Below are positions 7,300 to 15,391 of a stretch of 48,356 nucleotides of DNA, in pieces. Numbering within the stretch: position 1 is the stretch's first letter; every line of letters begins with the position of its first letter. The stretch comes from a virus: IMG/VR virus record IMGVR_UViG_3300030382_000911, positions 1 to 48,356 of that record; one strand, given 5' to 3'. Both the position numbers and the translations under genes were made by a program. The notes under the pieces were generated by a model, which worked only from the letters and a program-made list of their open reading frames with translations, searched no databases and was not told where the DNA came from.

Positions 7300-9426
7300 A
7301 TGTTATCATTTGTATCAAACAACATCGCTAAAGCTGTATCTGTGAACACTATCCAAGAGGAAGTGAATGTATTGCTGGACACAGCACGTAATGACATTGC
7401 GTTATTCGAAGCTGTTGAGGAATGGTTAGCAAATGAACTGGGTACATTGCCTGTCATCGAAGAAGGTGAAGTCAGTGTTAAGTATCAGAACTCACGTGGT
7501 TGGGTGATGTACAAACAACAATCTCTGTCACAATCATTATGGGTGATAGCTATGCAACAAATGCAATATCATGGTGCTGTTAACGCAGACCTAGTTGCTG
7601 TTGCATCTGCTAACTGGATTAATGACCATGTGTATCAAGAGTTTGATGACCTTGGGCAAAAGAACCATAAGAAGGTTACTGTGACTAAAGATGAGTTGTT
7701 AACTACTGCTAAAGAAGTAGTGGCTGCAATGCATCATTGTAACCTTATCAACAGTGAGCTTGAAAAGAGTAAAGTTCGCCTGTTAGATGGTAACATTATA
7801 ACTGTCAAGGCATATAAAATGTCTGATGAGTTACGAACTGCATTGAATGAGTTAATTGATTCAATGCGTGAAAGAGTGGCAATGAAATGTCAACCACTGC
7901 AGAACAAACCAATGGACTGGGTGGATGCCAAGACTGGTATCGCTGATGGTGCTAACATGAAGTTAGTGTCTGGTTCAAAGCTTCGTACTAAGAAGGTTGA
8001 TAAGCATGTGTTAGATGCTGTTAACAAATTACAAAGTGTTAAGTTCACTGTAGCGCCTTGCATCTTAGAGGCTGCTAAGGATATGAAGCTAAATGGTCAA
8101 CTGTACAAAGGTGATACATTGAAAGGTATGTTCAAGCTCAAGGAACTTAATGCTGAAGCGTTCGACTTATATCGTGAGATTGAGACGTTGGACGGTAAAG
8201 AGTTCTACTTCCCTGTTACGATGGATACTCGTGGCCGCATGTACTACAGAGGTGGTCTGTTATCACCTCAGGGCGTTGATTTCTGTAAAGCTGCCTTCCA
8301 GTTCGCTGGATTTAAAAAGCTTGGCAGAAACGGTTTCAAGGCGATTTGTATTCATACGGCTAATGTCCTTGGTTTTGATAAAGCCAGCATTAAGAATCGT
8401 ATCAAGTTTGTTCAGAAGAATTGGGCTAAATTGATGGAGATTTCGAGCCATATGGACGTTAGAGAGGCATTTAAGGGTGCTGACGTGTTCCAAGCCCTTG
8501 TTGCTGTTAAAGAGCTACAGCGGCTCGCTCAGATTGATTCTGATTGGGCTGACAAAGAATCCAACTTGGTATGCCATCAAGATGGAACATGTAACGGTTT
8601 ACAACATATGGCTGCTATCACTGGCGACCGGCCTACAGCAATCGCTGTTAACTGTGTCGCATCATCACAAGAAGATGAACCAGCAGACATATATGGCATA
8701 GTTTCTGAGGCAGCTGTGAAGTTTGCAGTTGATGACTCAGTAGCTGAGCTTATTAAGAAGTACGGTCGTGATATGGCTAAGAACCCAGTAATGGTTACAG
8801 GCTATGGAGCGTCTGACAACACAATTATTACCAACACTCAAGAATATCTTGCGCTGAAAGGTGAAGACGTGAGTATGGGTAAGGATGTTGCAGAAGCTTA
8901 CTTAGGTGCTATCCAGAGCGTTGCGGGTGCTGTTACTCAGTTAACAGATGCTATCTCAAATCGTATGACTTATGCAGTTAAAGATGGTAAGCGTCAGTTT
9001 ACTTGGAAAGCTGCTGATGGTTTCATAGCATCAACTTGTTATGAAGAGTTTGAAGATGTAACAATCCGTGTAGGTCAATCATTGTCAGTACGTATGCGTG
9101 GTCAGGGTAAACAACATATCGACCAACGTAAGACAGTACAAGCAATGTCTCCTAACTTCGTACACTCTATTGATTCCTGTCACCTTCGGATGGTAGTGAA
9201 TGCGGCAGAGTACGACTTAGTTGCTGTTCATGATTCAGTAGGTAGCTCACCTTGTGATTACTTCACAACCAGCTCATTGATTCGTGAGAAGTACGCTATG
9301 GTTCATAAGTGCTACGATGCACTGGCTGACCTTTGTGAGTCTATTGATGAATCAAAGCCTGAGTTCCCAGTTGAGAATGACTTCTGTGCTAAAGAAGCTC
9401 TGAAATCAGCTTACATTTTCTCTTAA
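7300..9426 (+). CDS. Single-subunit DNA-directed RNA polymerase 1 (short form)
   Basis: The product has 708 residues, against 883 in T7 RNA polymerase. Conserved parts are present in order: RGRMYYRGGLLSPQG around residue 315, motif A QDGTCNGLQHMAAI with catalytic D428, motif B KNPVMVTGYGAS with K494 and Y502 (eight apart, as K631 and Y639 in T7), a SPNFVHSIDSCHLR segment and motif C VHDSVG with D645. About 110 residues fewer precede motif A than in T7 and several internal spacings are shorter, so promoter recognition is probably different. The start has TTGGAG eleven bases upstream. Position in the early region suggests it takes over from host polymerase. Confidence 0.93.
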   Translation: MLSFVSNNIAKAVSVNTIQEEVNVLLDTARNDIALFEAVEEWLANELGTLPVIEEGEVSVKYQNSRGWVMYKQQSLSQSLWVIAMQQMQYHGAVNADLVAVASANWINDHVYQEFDDLGQKNHKKVTVTKDELLTTAKEVVAAMHHCNLINSELEKSKVRLLDGNIITVKAYKMSDELRTALNELIDSMRERVAMKCQPLQNKPMDWVDAKTGIADGANMKLVSGSKLRTKKVDKHVLDAVNKLQSVKFTVAPCILEAAKDMKLNGQLYKGDTLKGMFKLKELNAEAFDLYREIETLDGKEFYFPVTMDTRGRMYYRGGLLSPQGVDFCKAAFQFAGFKKLGRNGFKAICIHTANVLGFDKASIKNRIKFVQKNWAKLMEISSHMDVREAFKGADVFQALVAVKELQRLAQIDSDWADKESNLVCHQDGTCNGLQHMAAITGDRPTAIAVNCVASSQEDEPADIYGIVSEAAVKFAVDDSVAELIKKYGRDMAKNPVMVTGYGASDNTIITNTQEYLALKGEDVSMGKDVAEAYLGAIQSVAGAVTQLTDAISNRMTYAVKDGKRQFTWKAADGFIASTCYEEFEDVTIRVGQSLSVRMRGQGKQHIDQRKTVQAMSPNFVHSIDSCHLRMVVNAAEYDLVAVHDSVGSSPCDYFTTSSLIREKYAMVHKCYDALADLCESIDESKPEFPVENDFCAKEALKSAYIFS

Positions 9427-9434
9427 TAAACAAA

Positions 9435-9452
9435 GGCGGCGTAACAGCCGCC
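9435..9452 (+). terminator. Hairpin after RNA polymerase 1
   Basis: A perfect GC-only stem GGCGGC/GCCGCC (9435-9440 with 9447-9452) closes a GTAACA loop eight bases after the stop codon. The following bases (AAATTGG) contain no T-run, so it is more likely a 3' stabiliser or weak pause site than an intrinsic terminator. Confidence 0.45.
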
Positions 9453-9467
9453 AAATTGGAGTAAGTT

Positions 9468-9773
9468 ATGAAACTTGTAGATGTACTAAAACGAATTAAA
9501 GAAGACACAGTACTTAGTATTGGTATTTGTGGTAACTACAAACGAATAGCCTATGAACACGAGTTACCAGATAGTTTAGATGAGTTCGACGAGTGTATGG
9601 TAGCAGCGTGTGAAGGTTGGGTGTATTTCTCAGGTAATTGGATGTTTCCAATAGCATATGAGGGGTTACGTGAGGCTGATGCATATGAGTTACGGCATAA
9701 ATGGACTGGTGAGTACGGTCGTCGTCGTATGGAACTACTAGATAGAATGATTGGTATTGCGGAGGATATGTAA
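9468..9773 (+). CDS. Hypothetical protein, early region
   Basis: The product has 101 residues from ATG 9468 behind TTGGAG. It is acidic and mixed helix/strand (DSLDEFDECMVAACEGWVYF in the middle), with no membrane segment or recognisable motif. Its stop overlaps the next start as TAATG, so translation is probably coupled to the SLOG-like gene. Not recognised. Confidence 0.7.
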   Translation: MKLVDVLKRIKEDTVLSIGICGNYKRIAYEHELPDSLDEFDECMVAACEGWVYFSGNWMFPIAYEGLREADAYELRHKWTGEYGRRRMELLDRMIGIAEDM

Positions 9774-10315
9774 TGATTGTTACAGTGATTGGTTCGAGAA
9801 GTACACCAGCTATCGTCCTTACGAAGATGATTGAGATTAACAAGTGGTTAATGAAGTCAGGTGTAGTAGTTCGCTCAGGTGCAGCAGGTGGTGCTGACTC
9901 CACAGTTAACACTGCTTACAATGAAAGTGTTGAAGCTGGTATTCCTGTAAAACATCCAGAGGTTTATATACCTTGGGGTGGGTTTGGCAGTGAGATACGG
10001 GGACACATTCATTACTCAGTACAAGGTTACAACATGAATGCGCGTCAAATAGCACAACAAATGCACCCAGTATGGGAGCGTTGTTCTCATGGTGCAAAAG
10101 CATTACACACTCGTAACGTGTGTCAGATACTAGGTAGCGAATTACAGCACCCATCAGACGTTGTTCTATACTGGTGTCGTGAGAAAGGCGGCGAGCCAAC
10201 TGGTGGAACAGCAACTGCTGTGCGACTAGCAAAACATCATAATGTTAAATGTGTGAACATGATTCATGCAGATTGGAGTAAACAACTACGGGAAGCATTA
10301 GGTATCCCTTTGTAG
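9773..10315 (+). CDS. SLOG/DprA-like Rossmann-fold protein
   Basis: The product has 180 residues. The N-terminus carries GSRSTP (residues 7-12) and SGAAGGADS (35-43), the glycine-rich nucleotide-binding pattern of the SLOG superfamily that includes DprA and LOG proteins. A late GGTATAVRLAKHHN segment fits the C-terminal part of the fold. Known family roles include loading recombinase on ssDNA (DprA), nucleotide hydrolysis (LOG) and ligand sensing in defence systems. In a phage early region a ssDNA-management or anti-defence role is plausible but unproven. It overlaps the upstream gene by one base. Confidence 0.7.
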   Translation: MIVTVIGSRSTPAIVLTKMIEINKWLMKSGVVVRSGAAGGADSTVNTAYNESVEAGIPVKHPEVYIPWGGFGSEIRGHIHYSVQGYNMNARQIAQQMHPVWERCSHGAKALHTRNVCQILGSELQHPSDVVLYWCREKGGEPTGGTATAVRLAKHHNVKCVNMIHADWSKQLREALGIPL

Positions 10316-10329
10316 TTTAGAGAGGGCTT

Positions 10330-10851
10330 ATGGTTGCTACTAGACGTAGTGGTGGCGGACGTAAGCCCACAGTACATCCGAACCCGTTCGTAATATACGA
10401 TGAGTGGGGAGACCCAGAGAATATACTTTGGGGCACAGAAGACGTATTAGACATACGCATTGAAGACATTCTTGTTGGTTGTGTTAGAGCGTTTAACGCA
10501 GGCAGTAAGAGACAGAATTATATTAATTGGTACAAGTTGCTGAGGACATACCGCAATGTATGGGAGTTGTCAGCAACTAACATCAAGGCGTACTTAGGTT
10601 GCTCTGATTCACAGGTACATAGGTACATGCAAGTTATTAAACTAGCTAACCCATTTATTGATAGATACATGGAAGGGCGTAGCGGAAGCAGTGTAAGAGG
10701 CTATGTAGACCTCACCTTCGGGCAAGTACGGGCAGGATATAATGTACTAGGAAAGCCGAAGGAGGGAGTAGTCGAAACAAACAAAACTGGAGACAAATCA
10801 TGCAATTCAATCCAAAAATCGTTACAGCAGTTGCTGGCCAAAGCAAAGTAG
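10330..10851 (+). CDS. Hypothetical protein with possible helix-turn-helix
   Basis: The product has 173 residues behind AGAGGG. The N-terminus is basic (MVATRRSGGGRKPT). The segment TNIKAYLGCSDSQVHRYMQ resembles a helix-turn-helix with a turn near Gly-Cys-Ser, so DNA binding is possible. No family is recognised. Its 3' end overlaps a 66-codon gene that has its own ribosome binding site. A regulator of early or middle expression would fit the position. Confidence 0.65.
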   Translation: MVATRRSGGGRKPTVHPNPFVIYDEWGDPENILWGTEDVLDIRIEDILVGCVRAFNAGSKRQNYINWYKLLRTYRNVWELSATNIKAYLGCSDSQVHRYMQVIKLANPFIDRYMEGRSGSSVRGYVDLTFGQVRAGYNVLGKPKEGVVETNKTGDKSCNSIQKSLQQLLAKAK

Positions 10852-11000
10852 ATAAGAATGGCCATGCGGTGACCAAGAACGTATGTAACGGTCGCGTTGG
10901 TGGTCATCATGGTGCAACCAAAGATGATAACTGGCGTGAGCGCCATAACAAGAAACAATTAGTCACACGACGTGTTGCAGTTAGCGACCCGTACTCGTAA
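10800..11000 (+). CDS. Small basic protein overlapping the previous gene
   Basis: The product has 66 residues from ATG 10800 with TGGAG about ten bases upstream; it overlaps the preceding gene by 52 bases in another frame. It is basic and rich in Lys, Arg, Asn and His (NGRVGGHHGATKDDNWRERH). The ribosome binding site and continuation 149 bases beyond the previous stop favour a real gene. Function unknown. Confidence 0.55.
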   Translation: MQFNPKIVTAVAGQSKVDKNGHAVTKNVCNGRVGGHHGATKDDNWRERHNKKQLVTRRVAVSDPYS

Positions 11001-11232
11001 GTAAGTAAAGAGTAGTTTTCGTTGTGAGAGGCTATTTATTATAAAATAAATGCTAACGACAGCGTACAAATGAAGGCAGTAGCATAATAGCTAAACACCT
11101 TCCAAGGAGTGAGTCTTCCTTGTCATAAGAAAAGACCGTAGACCGCCGAGCTACGTATTAAGAAAGTAGGCACATTTAATGAGTGCATTAATGATAGTGT
11201 ACTGATTAAATAATTAACTAAGGAGAAACACC
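11001..11232 (+). promoter_or_regulatory. 232-base intergenic stretch with hairpins
   Basis: No gene is visible. An A/T inverted stretch (ATTTATTATAAAATAAAT, around 11035-11052) could help open DNA or serve as a promoter -10 region. CGTAG/CTACG (11137-11141 with 11151-11155) forms a hairpin with a nine-base loop. The stretch ends with AAGGAG (11220-11225), the ribosome binding site of the next gene. I see no certain promoter. Confidence 0.4.
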
Positions 11233-11412
11233 ATGAAAAATAGCAGTTCAAGTAAGTTCAAAATGATTGGCCAACAAAAGGCTTGGAAACGTGAGATGCG
11301 TAAACAGAATGAACAAGACCGAATCATGACACCACAGAAAAGTGATGCTATGTTACGTGGCTACGAGTTCATCCAAGCGTTTATGTCTCATGGTGTACAA
11401 GTAGTGCGGTGA
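11233..11412 (+). CDS. Small basic hypothetical protein
   Basis: The product has 59 residues from ATG 11233, behind AAGGAG (11220-11225) at ideal spacing. It is strongly basic in its first 40 residues (KMIGQQKAWKREMRKQNEQD) and probably helical, ending in SHGVQVVR. The excellent ribosome binding site and the tight link to the next gene (stop at 11412, next start at 11417) support it as real. Nucleic acid binding is possible; no family recognised. Confidence 0.65.
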   Translation: MKNSSSSKFKMIGQQKAWKREMRKQNEQDRIMTPQKSDAMLRGYEFIQAFMSHGVQVVR

Positions 11413-11416
11413 GTTT

Positions 11417-11644
11417 ATGAACTTATTAAAAAGAGGTTGGCGTAAGTTACGTGCTAACGTACAACCAATTGTTTCAAAGTATGTAGAATGTGATCGTATA
11501 TCATTAGGAGTGTCTGACTTCAGTGTATGTGTGCATGTATGGAACAATAACGACATCACTGACTTTATATACATATCACGACCACTAGAAGAAATAACAT
11601 TGAAGATGGTGGTTAAAGAAATTCATAAGTACTTCAACAACTAA
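11417..11644 (+). CDS. Hypothetical protein, early/middle region
   Basis: The product has 75 residues from ATG 11417, with GGTGAG of the preceding gene's end acting as ribosome binding site. The N-terminus is basic (LLKRGWRKLRANVQP), the middle is beta-rich (ISLGVSDFSVCVHVWNNND), and the C-terminus helical. No motif is recognised. It is followed by a string of palindromes. Confidence 0.6.
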   Translation: MNLLKRGWRKLRANVQPIVSKYVECDRISLGVSDFSVCVHVWNNNDITDFIYISRPLEEITLKMVVKEIHKYFNN

Positions 11645-11657
11645 GTGCTTAGAATGA

Positions 11658-11683
11658 GAGGATAGTATCCTCATACGTATGAG
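11658..11683 (+). other. Overlapping perfect palindromes
   Basis: GAGGATA-g-TATCCTC (11658-11672) is followed, sharing three bases, by CTCATACGTATGAG (11670-11683), a 14-base perfect palindrome. A further GAGC/GCTC pairing can form with bases after 11680. The arrangement could switch between alternative RNA hairpins or act as tandem binding sites for a dimeric protein, just upstream of the gene at 11739. Confidence 0.6.
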
Positions 11684-11738
11684 CATATATCTTTGGGACG
11701 CTCACCCAACTTAAACTTAAAAGAAAGGAAACAACAAT

Positions 11739-12167
11739 ATGTCTAAATTTGATTTTTCAGCACTGGAAGCAGCAGCAGTATCTAACAACTTCTCTGGCGC
11801 TTCACGTACTCCAACCTATGCCTTGCCTGTAGAAGAAGCTCGTGCATGTGTTAAAGTTCGTGACGGTAACAAGAAGCCAGCCGAAGACGGTACTCAAGCA
11901 CTGACCCTAGCACTGGGTAAGTACACTCTGCCTCTAGATGTTGTCAAGCAAGGCGCGACACGTATCAATGCATCAGCCGAACAAGTTGAAGGTTTCACTG
12001 AAACTCTACTTGCTGCTGTTGAAGCTGGTCAGTTCGATAATGAAATCATTGCTGCTCAGAAGCGTGGCGAAGAAGCAGCTAACAAACCTGCTGCTCCAAA
12101 GGCTGAGACTCCTGTAGAAGAAGAAGCCCAAGAAGCACCAGAAGGTGTAGACTTGGATTCTCTGTAA
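11739..12167 (+). CDS. Ala/Glu-rich protein with acidic C-terminal tail, possible ssDNA-binding role
   Basis: The product has 142 residues behind AAAGGAAACAACA. The N-terminus is MSKFDFSALEAAAV, the middle a compact domain (about 30-105), and the last 35 residues Ala/Pro/Glu-rich ending DLDSL. Acidic tails of this kind occur in phage ssDNA-binding proteins such as T7 gp2.5, where they contact partner proteins. The FDFSALEAAA start resembles the N-termini encoded at 22643 and 23580. The ssDNA-binding idea is inference only. Confidence 0.65.
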   Translation: MSKFDFSALEAAAVSNNFSGASRTPTYALPVEEARACVKVRDGNKKPAEDGTQALTLALGKYTLPLDVVKQGATRINASAEQVEGFTETLLAAVEAGQFDNEIIAAQKRGEEAANKPAAPKAETPVEEEAQEAPEGVDLDSL

Positions 12168-12178
12168 TCTATAGTTGG

Positions 12179-12217
12179 CATTGCCGTATAGCCGTCTAAT
12201 GACGGTTATACACAATG
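12179..12217 (+). terminator. Long hairpin after the acidic-tail gene
   Basis: An 11-base-pair stem with one G-U pair joins 12186-12196 to 12201-12211 around a TAAT loop, and CATTG/CAATG (12179-12183 with 12213-12217) extends it. No clear T-run follows (TTAATTAA), so termination would be inefficient; RNA processing or 3' protection is also possible. Confidence 0.5.
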
Positions 12218-12271
12218 TTAATTAACAGGAGCAAGGGATGTTATGTAGTATCAACAGAGTAGGGTGTAAAC

Positions 12272-12442
12272 ATGTTTGGAAAGGAACAACCTGAAATCAC
12301 TGATGAGCGCGACGTAGGCGACTATATCACCATGTTGCAACAACAAGGTAAACGCGAACTTCAGATGTTTTTATCAGGAGAAGAAGATGAAGTGGGTGGA
12401 GATAGCATCGAACCTACCAGTGGGCGGGAAGACTCAGACTGA
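12272..12442 (+). CDS. Small acidic protein overlapping the primase start
   Basis: The product has 56 residues from ATG 12272 with a modest AGGGTG upstream. It is acidic (EITDERDVGDYITM, then LSGEEDEVGGD) and overlaps the primase gene by 56 bases in a different frame; the primase ribosome binding site (CAGGAGAAGAAG) lies inside it. The overlap suggests translational coupling to primase. The weak ribosome binding site leaves some doubt. Confidence 0.45.
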   Translation: MFGKEQPEITDERDVGDYITMLQQQGKRELQMFLSGEEDEVGGDSIEPTSGREDSD

Positions 12443-13172
12443 GTGTCCTGAGAACTGTGGTAGTGGTGAGAAGTTATCTGTAACACACGACGTTAAAGAA
12501 TATTGGTGTAACTGCTTTAGATGTGGTTACACCGATAATTACGACAAAGGTACTCTATCGTTAGCTCAACTCAAAGAGATAAAAGAGTTGAATGAGCGAG
12601 CTAAGAATGCCAATTTGAAAGTCGAATTACCGAAGGATGTAACAGATGACATACCACGAGAAGGAAGACTCTGGTTATACAGAGCTAGCATTAGTCCGAG
12701 TACGATTAAGAAGTATCGTATCCAATATTCAGAAGAGCATAGACGCGTTATATTACCTGTGTTCGATAGTTCAGGTAAGCTCATCTGGTATCAAGCCAGA
12801 GCAGTTCATCCAGAACAAGAACCTAAGTATATACAACCAAGCGCAGATAGAAGTGAAATTATGTTTGCCGCCAGAAGTAGAAAGACATCTTCACGAGCTA
12901 TTATCGTTGAAGACATTCTATCAGCAATACGAGTCGGAGCTAGCGCAGATGCCTTCTCATTGCTCGGTACAAAAATTACGACCGCACAAGCTTCTAGACT
13001 TATGAAGTACGACCGAGTAACAACTTGGTTAGACTCAGACAGAGCGGGTAGAAATGGTGCCTATAAAATAGGTAAAGAACTAGGGTTAGTGACTGAGGTT
13101 GACAACATAGTAACAGACCAAGACCCTAAGATGTTAACTAATAAACAGATTAAGGAAATATTATGTCAATAG
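12387..13172 (+). CDS. DNA primase (zinc-binding and TOPRIM domains)
   Basis: The product has 261 residues. The N-terminal zinc-binding domain shows CPENC and CNCFRC (about residues 20-47); the TOPRIM core shows IIVEDILSAIRV (about 170-181) and TWLDSDRAG (about 214-222), the Glu and Asp-x-Asp that bind metal in primase catalysis. It corresponds to the primase half of T7 gp4; the helicase half is a separate gene 500 bases downstream. It makes short RNA primers for the lagging strand. The start lies behind a good AGGAG, inside the previous small gene. Confidence 0.88.
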   Translation: MKWVEIASNLPVGGKTQTECPENCGSGEKLSVTHDVKEYWCNCFRCGYTDNYDKGTLSLAQLKEIKELNERAKNANLKVELPKDVTDDIPREGRLWLYRASISPSTIKKYRIQYSEEHRRVILPVFDSSGKLIWYQARAVHPEQEPKYIQPSADRSEIMFAARSRKTSSRAIIVEDILSAIRVGASADAFSLLGTKITTAQASRLMKYDRVTTWLDSDRAGRNGAYKIGKELGLVTEVDNIVTDQDPKMLTNKQIKEILCQ

Positions 13173-13528
13173 CACCAGATAAAGGCCATGAATTAAATCA
13201 TGTGATGCTGGGTTTAAAACCTATAGCGTCACTAAGTAAAAAGAAAGACCCTGTACAATATGAGCGAGCATTAAAGCTACGTCATGTACAAGGTGTTGTA
13301 ATAGTGCGTCAGACAGATGACGTTATTACTGTGTCTAAAGCAGATAATGCTAAGCTACACGCTGTATACACGATTCTTACTACCAAAGAAGCTAACAAGC
13401 TAGTACGTAGTAAAGAGGGTAAACAGGTGCTTATGGGTCGTATGTTTGGTTACACAGATAACCAGATTGCGGACTTCATTAAAGCAGACATTAAGTGTGA
13501 TTGTGCTGAATGCAGGTGGGACGGATGA
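13163..13528 (+). CDS. Hypothetical protein between primase and helicase
   Basis: The product has 121 residues from ATG 13163, overlapping the end of primase by 10 bases and preceded by AAGGAA. The middle is alpha/beta (HVQGVVIVRQTDDVITVSK) and the C-terminus ends with a small cysteine cluster, CDCAEC, which may bind metal. It could be a factor linking the separate primase and helicase, but the family is not recognised. Confidence 0.65.
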   Translation: MSIAPDKGHELNHVMLGLKPIASLSKKKDPVQYERALKLRHVQGVVIVRQTDDVITVSKADNAKLHAVYTILTTKEANKLVRSKEGKQVLMGRMFGYTDNQIADFIKADIKCDCAECRWDG

Positions 13529-13695
13529 AGAAATACCTAGTATTTAACGCTGCATTAGATATCCTAGATTTCTGCGAAACGCAAGCAGAAGCAGACGAAC
13601 GCGCAAAGACACTAGCAGCGCGGCACAACATTACAATATATGTGAGTACGATAACAAACAGGTGGCAAGTAGGTACGTACCGAACACCAATGTAG
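13525..13695 (+). CDS. Small hypothetical protein between primase and helicase
   Basis: The product has 56 residues. ATG 13525 is chosen over the in-frame ATG at 13510 because AGGTGGGACGG lies directly upstream and it overlaps the previous stop as ATGA. The sequence (KKYLVFNAALDILDFCETQ, then a helical Ala/Glu/Arg stretch) looks like a small beta-alpha fold. Not recognised. The last bases carry the ribosome binding site of the helicase gene. Confidence 0.6.
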   Translation: MKKYLVFNAALDILDFCETQAEADERAKTLAARHNITIYVSTITNRWQVGTYRTPM

Positions 13696-13709
13696 GAGGT
13701 CTTATCATT
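13694..13709 (+). promoter_or_regulatory. Strong ribosome binding site paired with an AUU codon
   Basis: AGGAGGT occupies 13694-13700. The only in-frame codons at usable distance for the helicase are ATC (13704) and ATT (13707); there is no ATG, GTG or TTG in that frame nearby. The first in-frame ATG lies far inside the conserved protein. AUU starts are rare but known (E. coli infC). Confidence 0.55.
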
Positions 13710-14951
13710 GATTTAGCATTACTACGTATTATTAAATACAAAGAACAATTCGACAAAGTACAACGTTATATACCTAACGCTGCTATTAGTAAAAAGACTA
13801 AGGCGATAGTATCTGACATACGTAAGTACTTTAAAGACAATCCCGAAGAGACAGTACTAGACTTTCCTTCATTCCGTAGTATGTTCTTTACAGTATGGCA
13901 TAAGAACATGAACGACGAGTCTTGTGACTACTACAATAAACTGATTACTCGAATGGAAGAAGATGTTCCTGAAAGTGTGAAGAAGAACATTATTAACCAG
14001 CTACTTGAGTTAGAGTTTGCTACTAACGTTGGTAATATAATCAGTGAATACGAAGCAGGCGAAGAAATTGAAGTAGTACTGGAAGTATCAAAACTAGCGA
14101 ATGCTGTGAAGGACGCACTAGTAAAGACTACAGGCGTAGAGTATGCAGGATTCGATGATGCTACAGTAGGTGACACTGACGACGATACAGGTTACGAGTG
14201 GCCAATAGCCATTATGAACGAGACCTACCGACGAGTACAAGGTGGTGACCAGTATATTGTTGCAGCGCGTCCGGGAAAAGGTAAAACAAGTTTCTTGACT
14301 CATCTAAACTGGAGTCTCGTACAGCAGATGCCAAAGAACAAATACATAGTATGGTTCAACAATGAATCAAGACGACAGCGTATTATGTCTAGGCAAATAC
14401 AGTCAGCACTGAACAAAACGAACGGTGAACTGAAAGCACTCAAAGATAAAGGAGAGCTACGTGATGCATACATTAATGAAATGGGGTCTACTGATAGAGT
14501 GCGTGTTTATGATATTCACGGACAAAATAACATCTACCTCGAAGATATACTTGAAAATATTGGGTTGGATAATGTTGGTGCCATTGTCATTGATATGCTG
14601 GACAACGTTAAATTCCCTACGCGCCGTGATATTCGTGAAGACCAAAAGCTGGAGCAACTTTACCAGTGGTCGAGAGAATTAGGTGTAAAGTACAACTGTC
14701 CTGTCTTCCCAACATCGCAGATTAGTAATGAAGGTGCTGGTATGCAGTACCCAACTGAGAACATGTTGAAGGACTCTAAGACAGGTAAACAAGGTGCATG
14801 TGATGGTATCATAATGATAGGAGCTAGTGATGACCCACTACTTCAGAACAAACGATTCATATCAATGCCAAAGGATAAGAACAAACGTGAAGGTCTGCCA
14901 AAGATGCAAGCCGAAGTAACGTTTGATGCAGACAGAGGAAGATACATATGA
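13707..14951 (+). CDS. Replicative DNA helicase (T7 gp4 helicase/DnaB-like)
   Basis: The product has 414 residues if translation begins at ATT 13707; an in-frame GTG at 13662 would add 15 residues but lacks a ribosome binding site and overlaps the previous gene. The RecA-like core shows Walker A ARPGKGKTSF, Walker B AIVIDMLDN, a PTSQIS segment and an arginine-finger region near VTFDADRGRY at the C-terminus. Residues 1-150 form a helical N-terminal region. It unwinds DNA ahead of the polymerase as a ring. T7 encodes this fused to primase; here it is separate. The 3' end overlaps the next gene as ATGA. Confidence 0.88.
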   Translation: MDLALLRIIKYKEQFDKVQRYIPNAAISKKTKAIVSDIRKYFKDNPEETVLDFPSFRSMFFTVWHKNMNDESCDYYNKLITRMEEDVPESVKKNIINQLLELEFATNVGNIISEYEAGEEIEVVLEVSKLANAVKDALVKTTGVEYAGFDDATVGDTDDDTGYEWPIAIMNETYRRVQGGDQYIVAARPGKGKTSFLTHLNWSLVQQMPKNKYIVWFNNESRRQRIMSRQIQSALNKTNGELKALKDKGELRDAYINEMGSTDRVRVYDIHGQNNIYLEDILENIGLDNVGAIVIDMLDNVKFPTRRDIREDQKLEQLYQWSRELGVKYNCPVFPTSQISNEGAGMQYPTENMLKDSKTGKQGACDGIIMIGASDDPLLQNKRFISMPKDKNKREGLPKMQAEVTFDADRGRYI

Positions 14952-15391
14952 TAATATGGTTCACACAACATGCTATAGCAGATACAGCTGCCAAGATTGT
15001 ACAAGGAAACAAAAAGAAGGCGGAAGAAGCAATAACTGAGGATACAGTAAGGAATTTAACTAAGGAGCTAGAACTTCTAAAAGAAAGTATTCACAGTAGA
15101 CAACTAACGATTCGTGACTTGTATAGAAAGCTAGAAGAAGACATACTACGAAGTGATGACATCAACGGACAGATTAAAGAGCTAACTAAAAAGCGTGGTC
15201 GAATTGGACGCCACAGTGAGATAGTTAGTGACACTGTGTACCTAGCACATTGTAACGGGCAAGTGTACTGCAAACAGAAAGACTTATCCAATCAAAGAGC
15301 ATACATTGACATGGGTGTATTATTTCATGATGAAGAATCAGCTAAGAAGTACATTGAAGAAGCTAAAGCAAGAGTGAGAGGTACATTATGA
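14948..15391 (+). CDS. Coiled-coil hypothetical protein
   Basis: The product has 147 residues, with its start overlapping the helicase stop (ATGA) and GAGGAAG upstream. Residues about 25-95 are a heptad-rich, charged helix (TKELELLKESIHSRQLTIRD) likely to form a coiled coil; the C-terminal 55 residues are a compact basic/acidic domain with two Cys. It may be a replication accessory protein by position. Not recognised. Confidence 0.65.
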   Translation: MIIWFTQHAIADTAAKIVQGNKKKAEEAITEDTVRNLTKELELLKESIHSRQLTIRDLYRKLEEDILRSDDINGQIKELTKKRGRIGRHSEIVSDTVYLAHCNGQVYCKQKDLSNQRAYIDMGVLFHDEESAKKYIEEAKARVRGTL

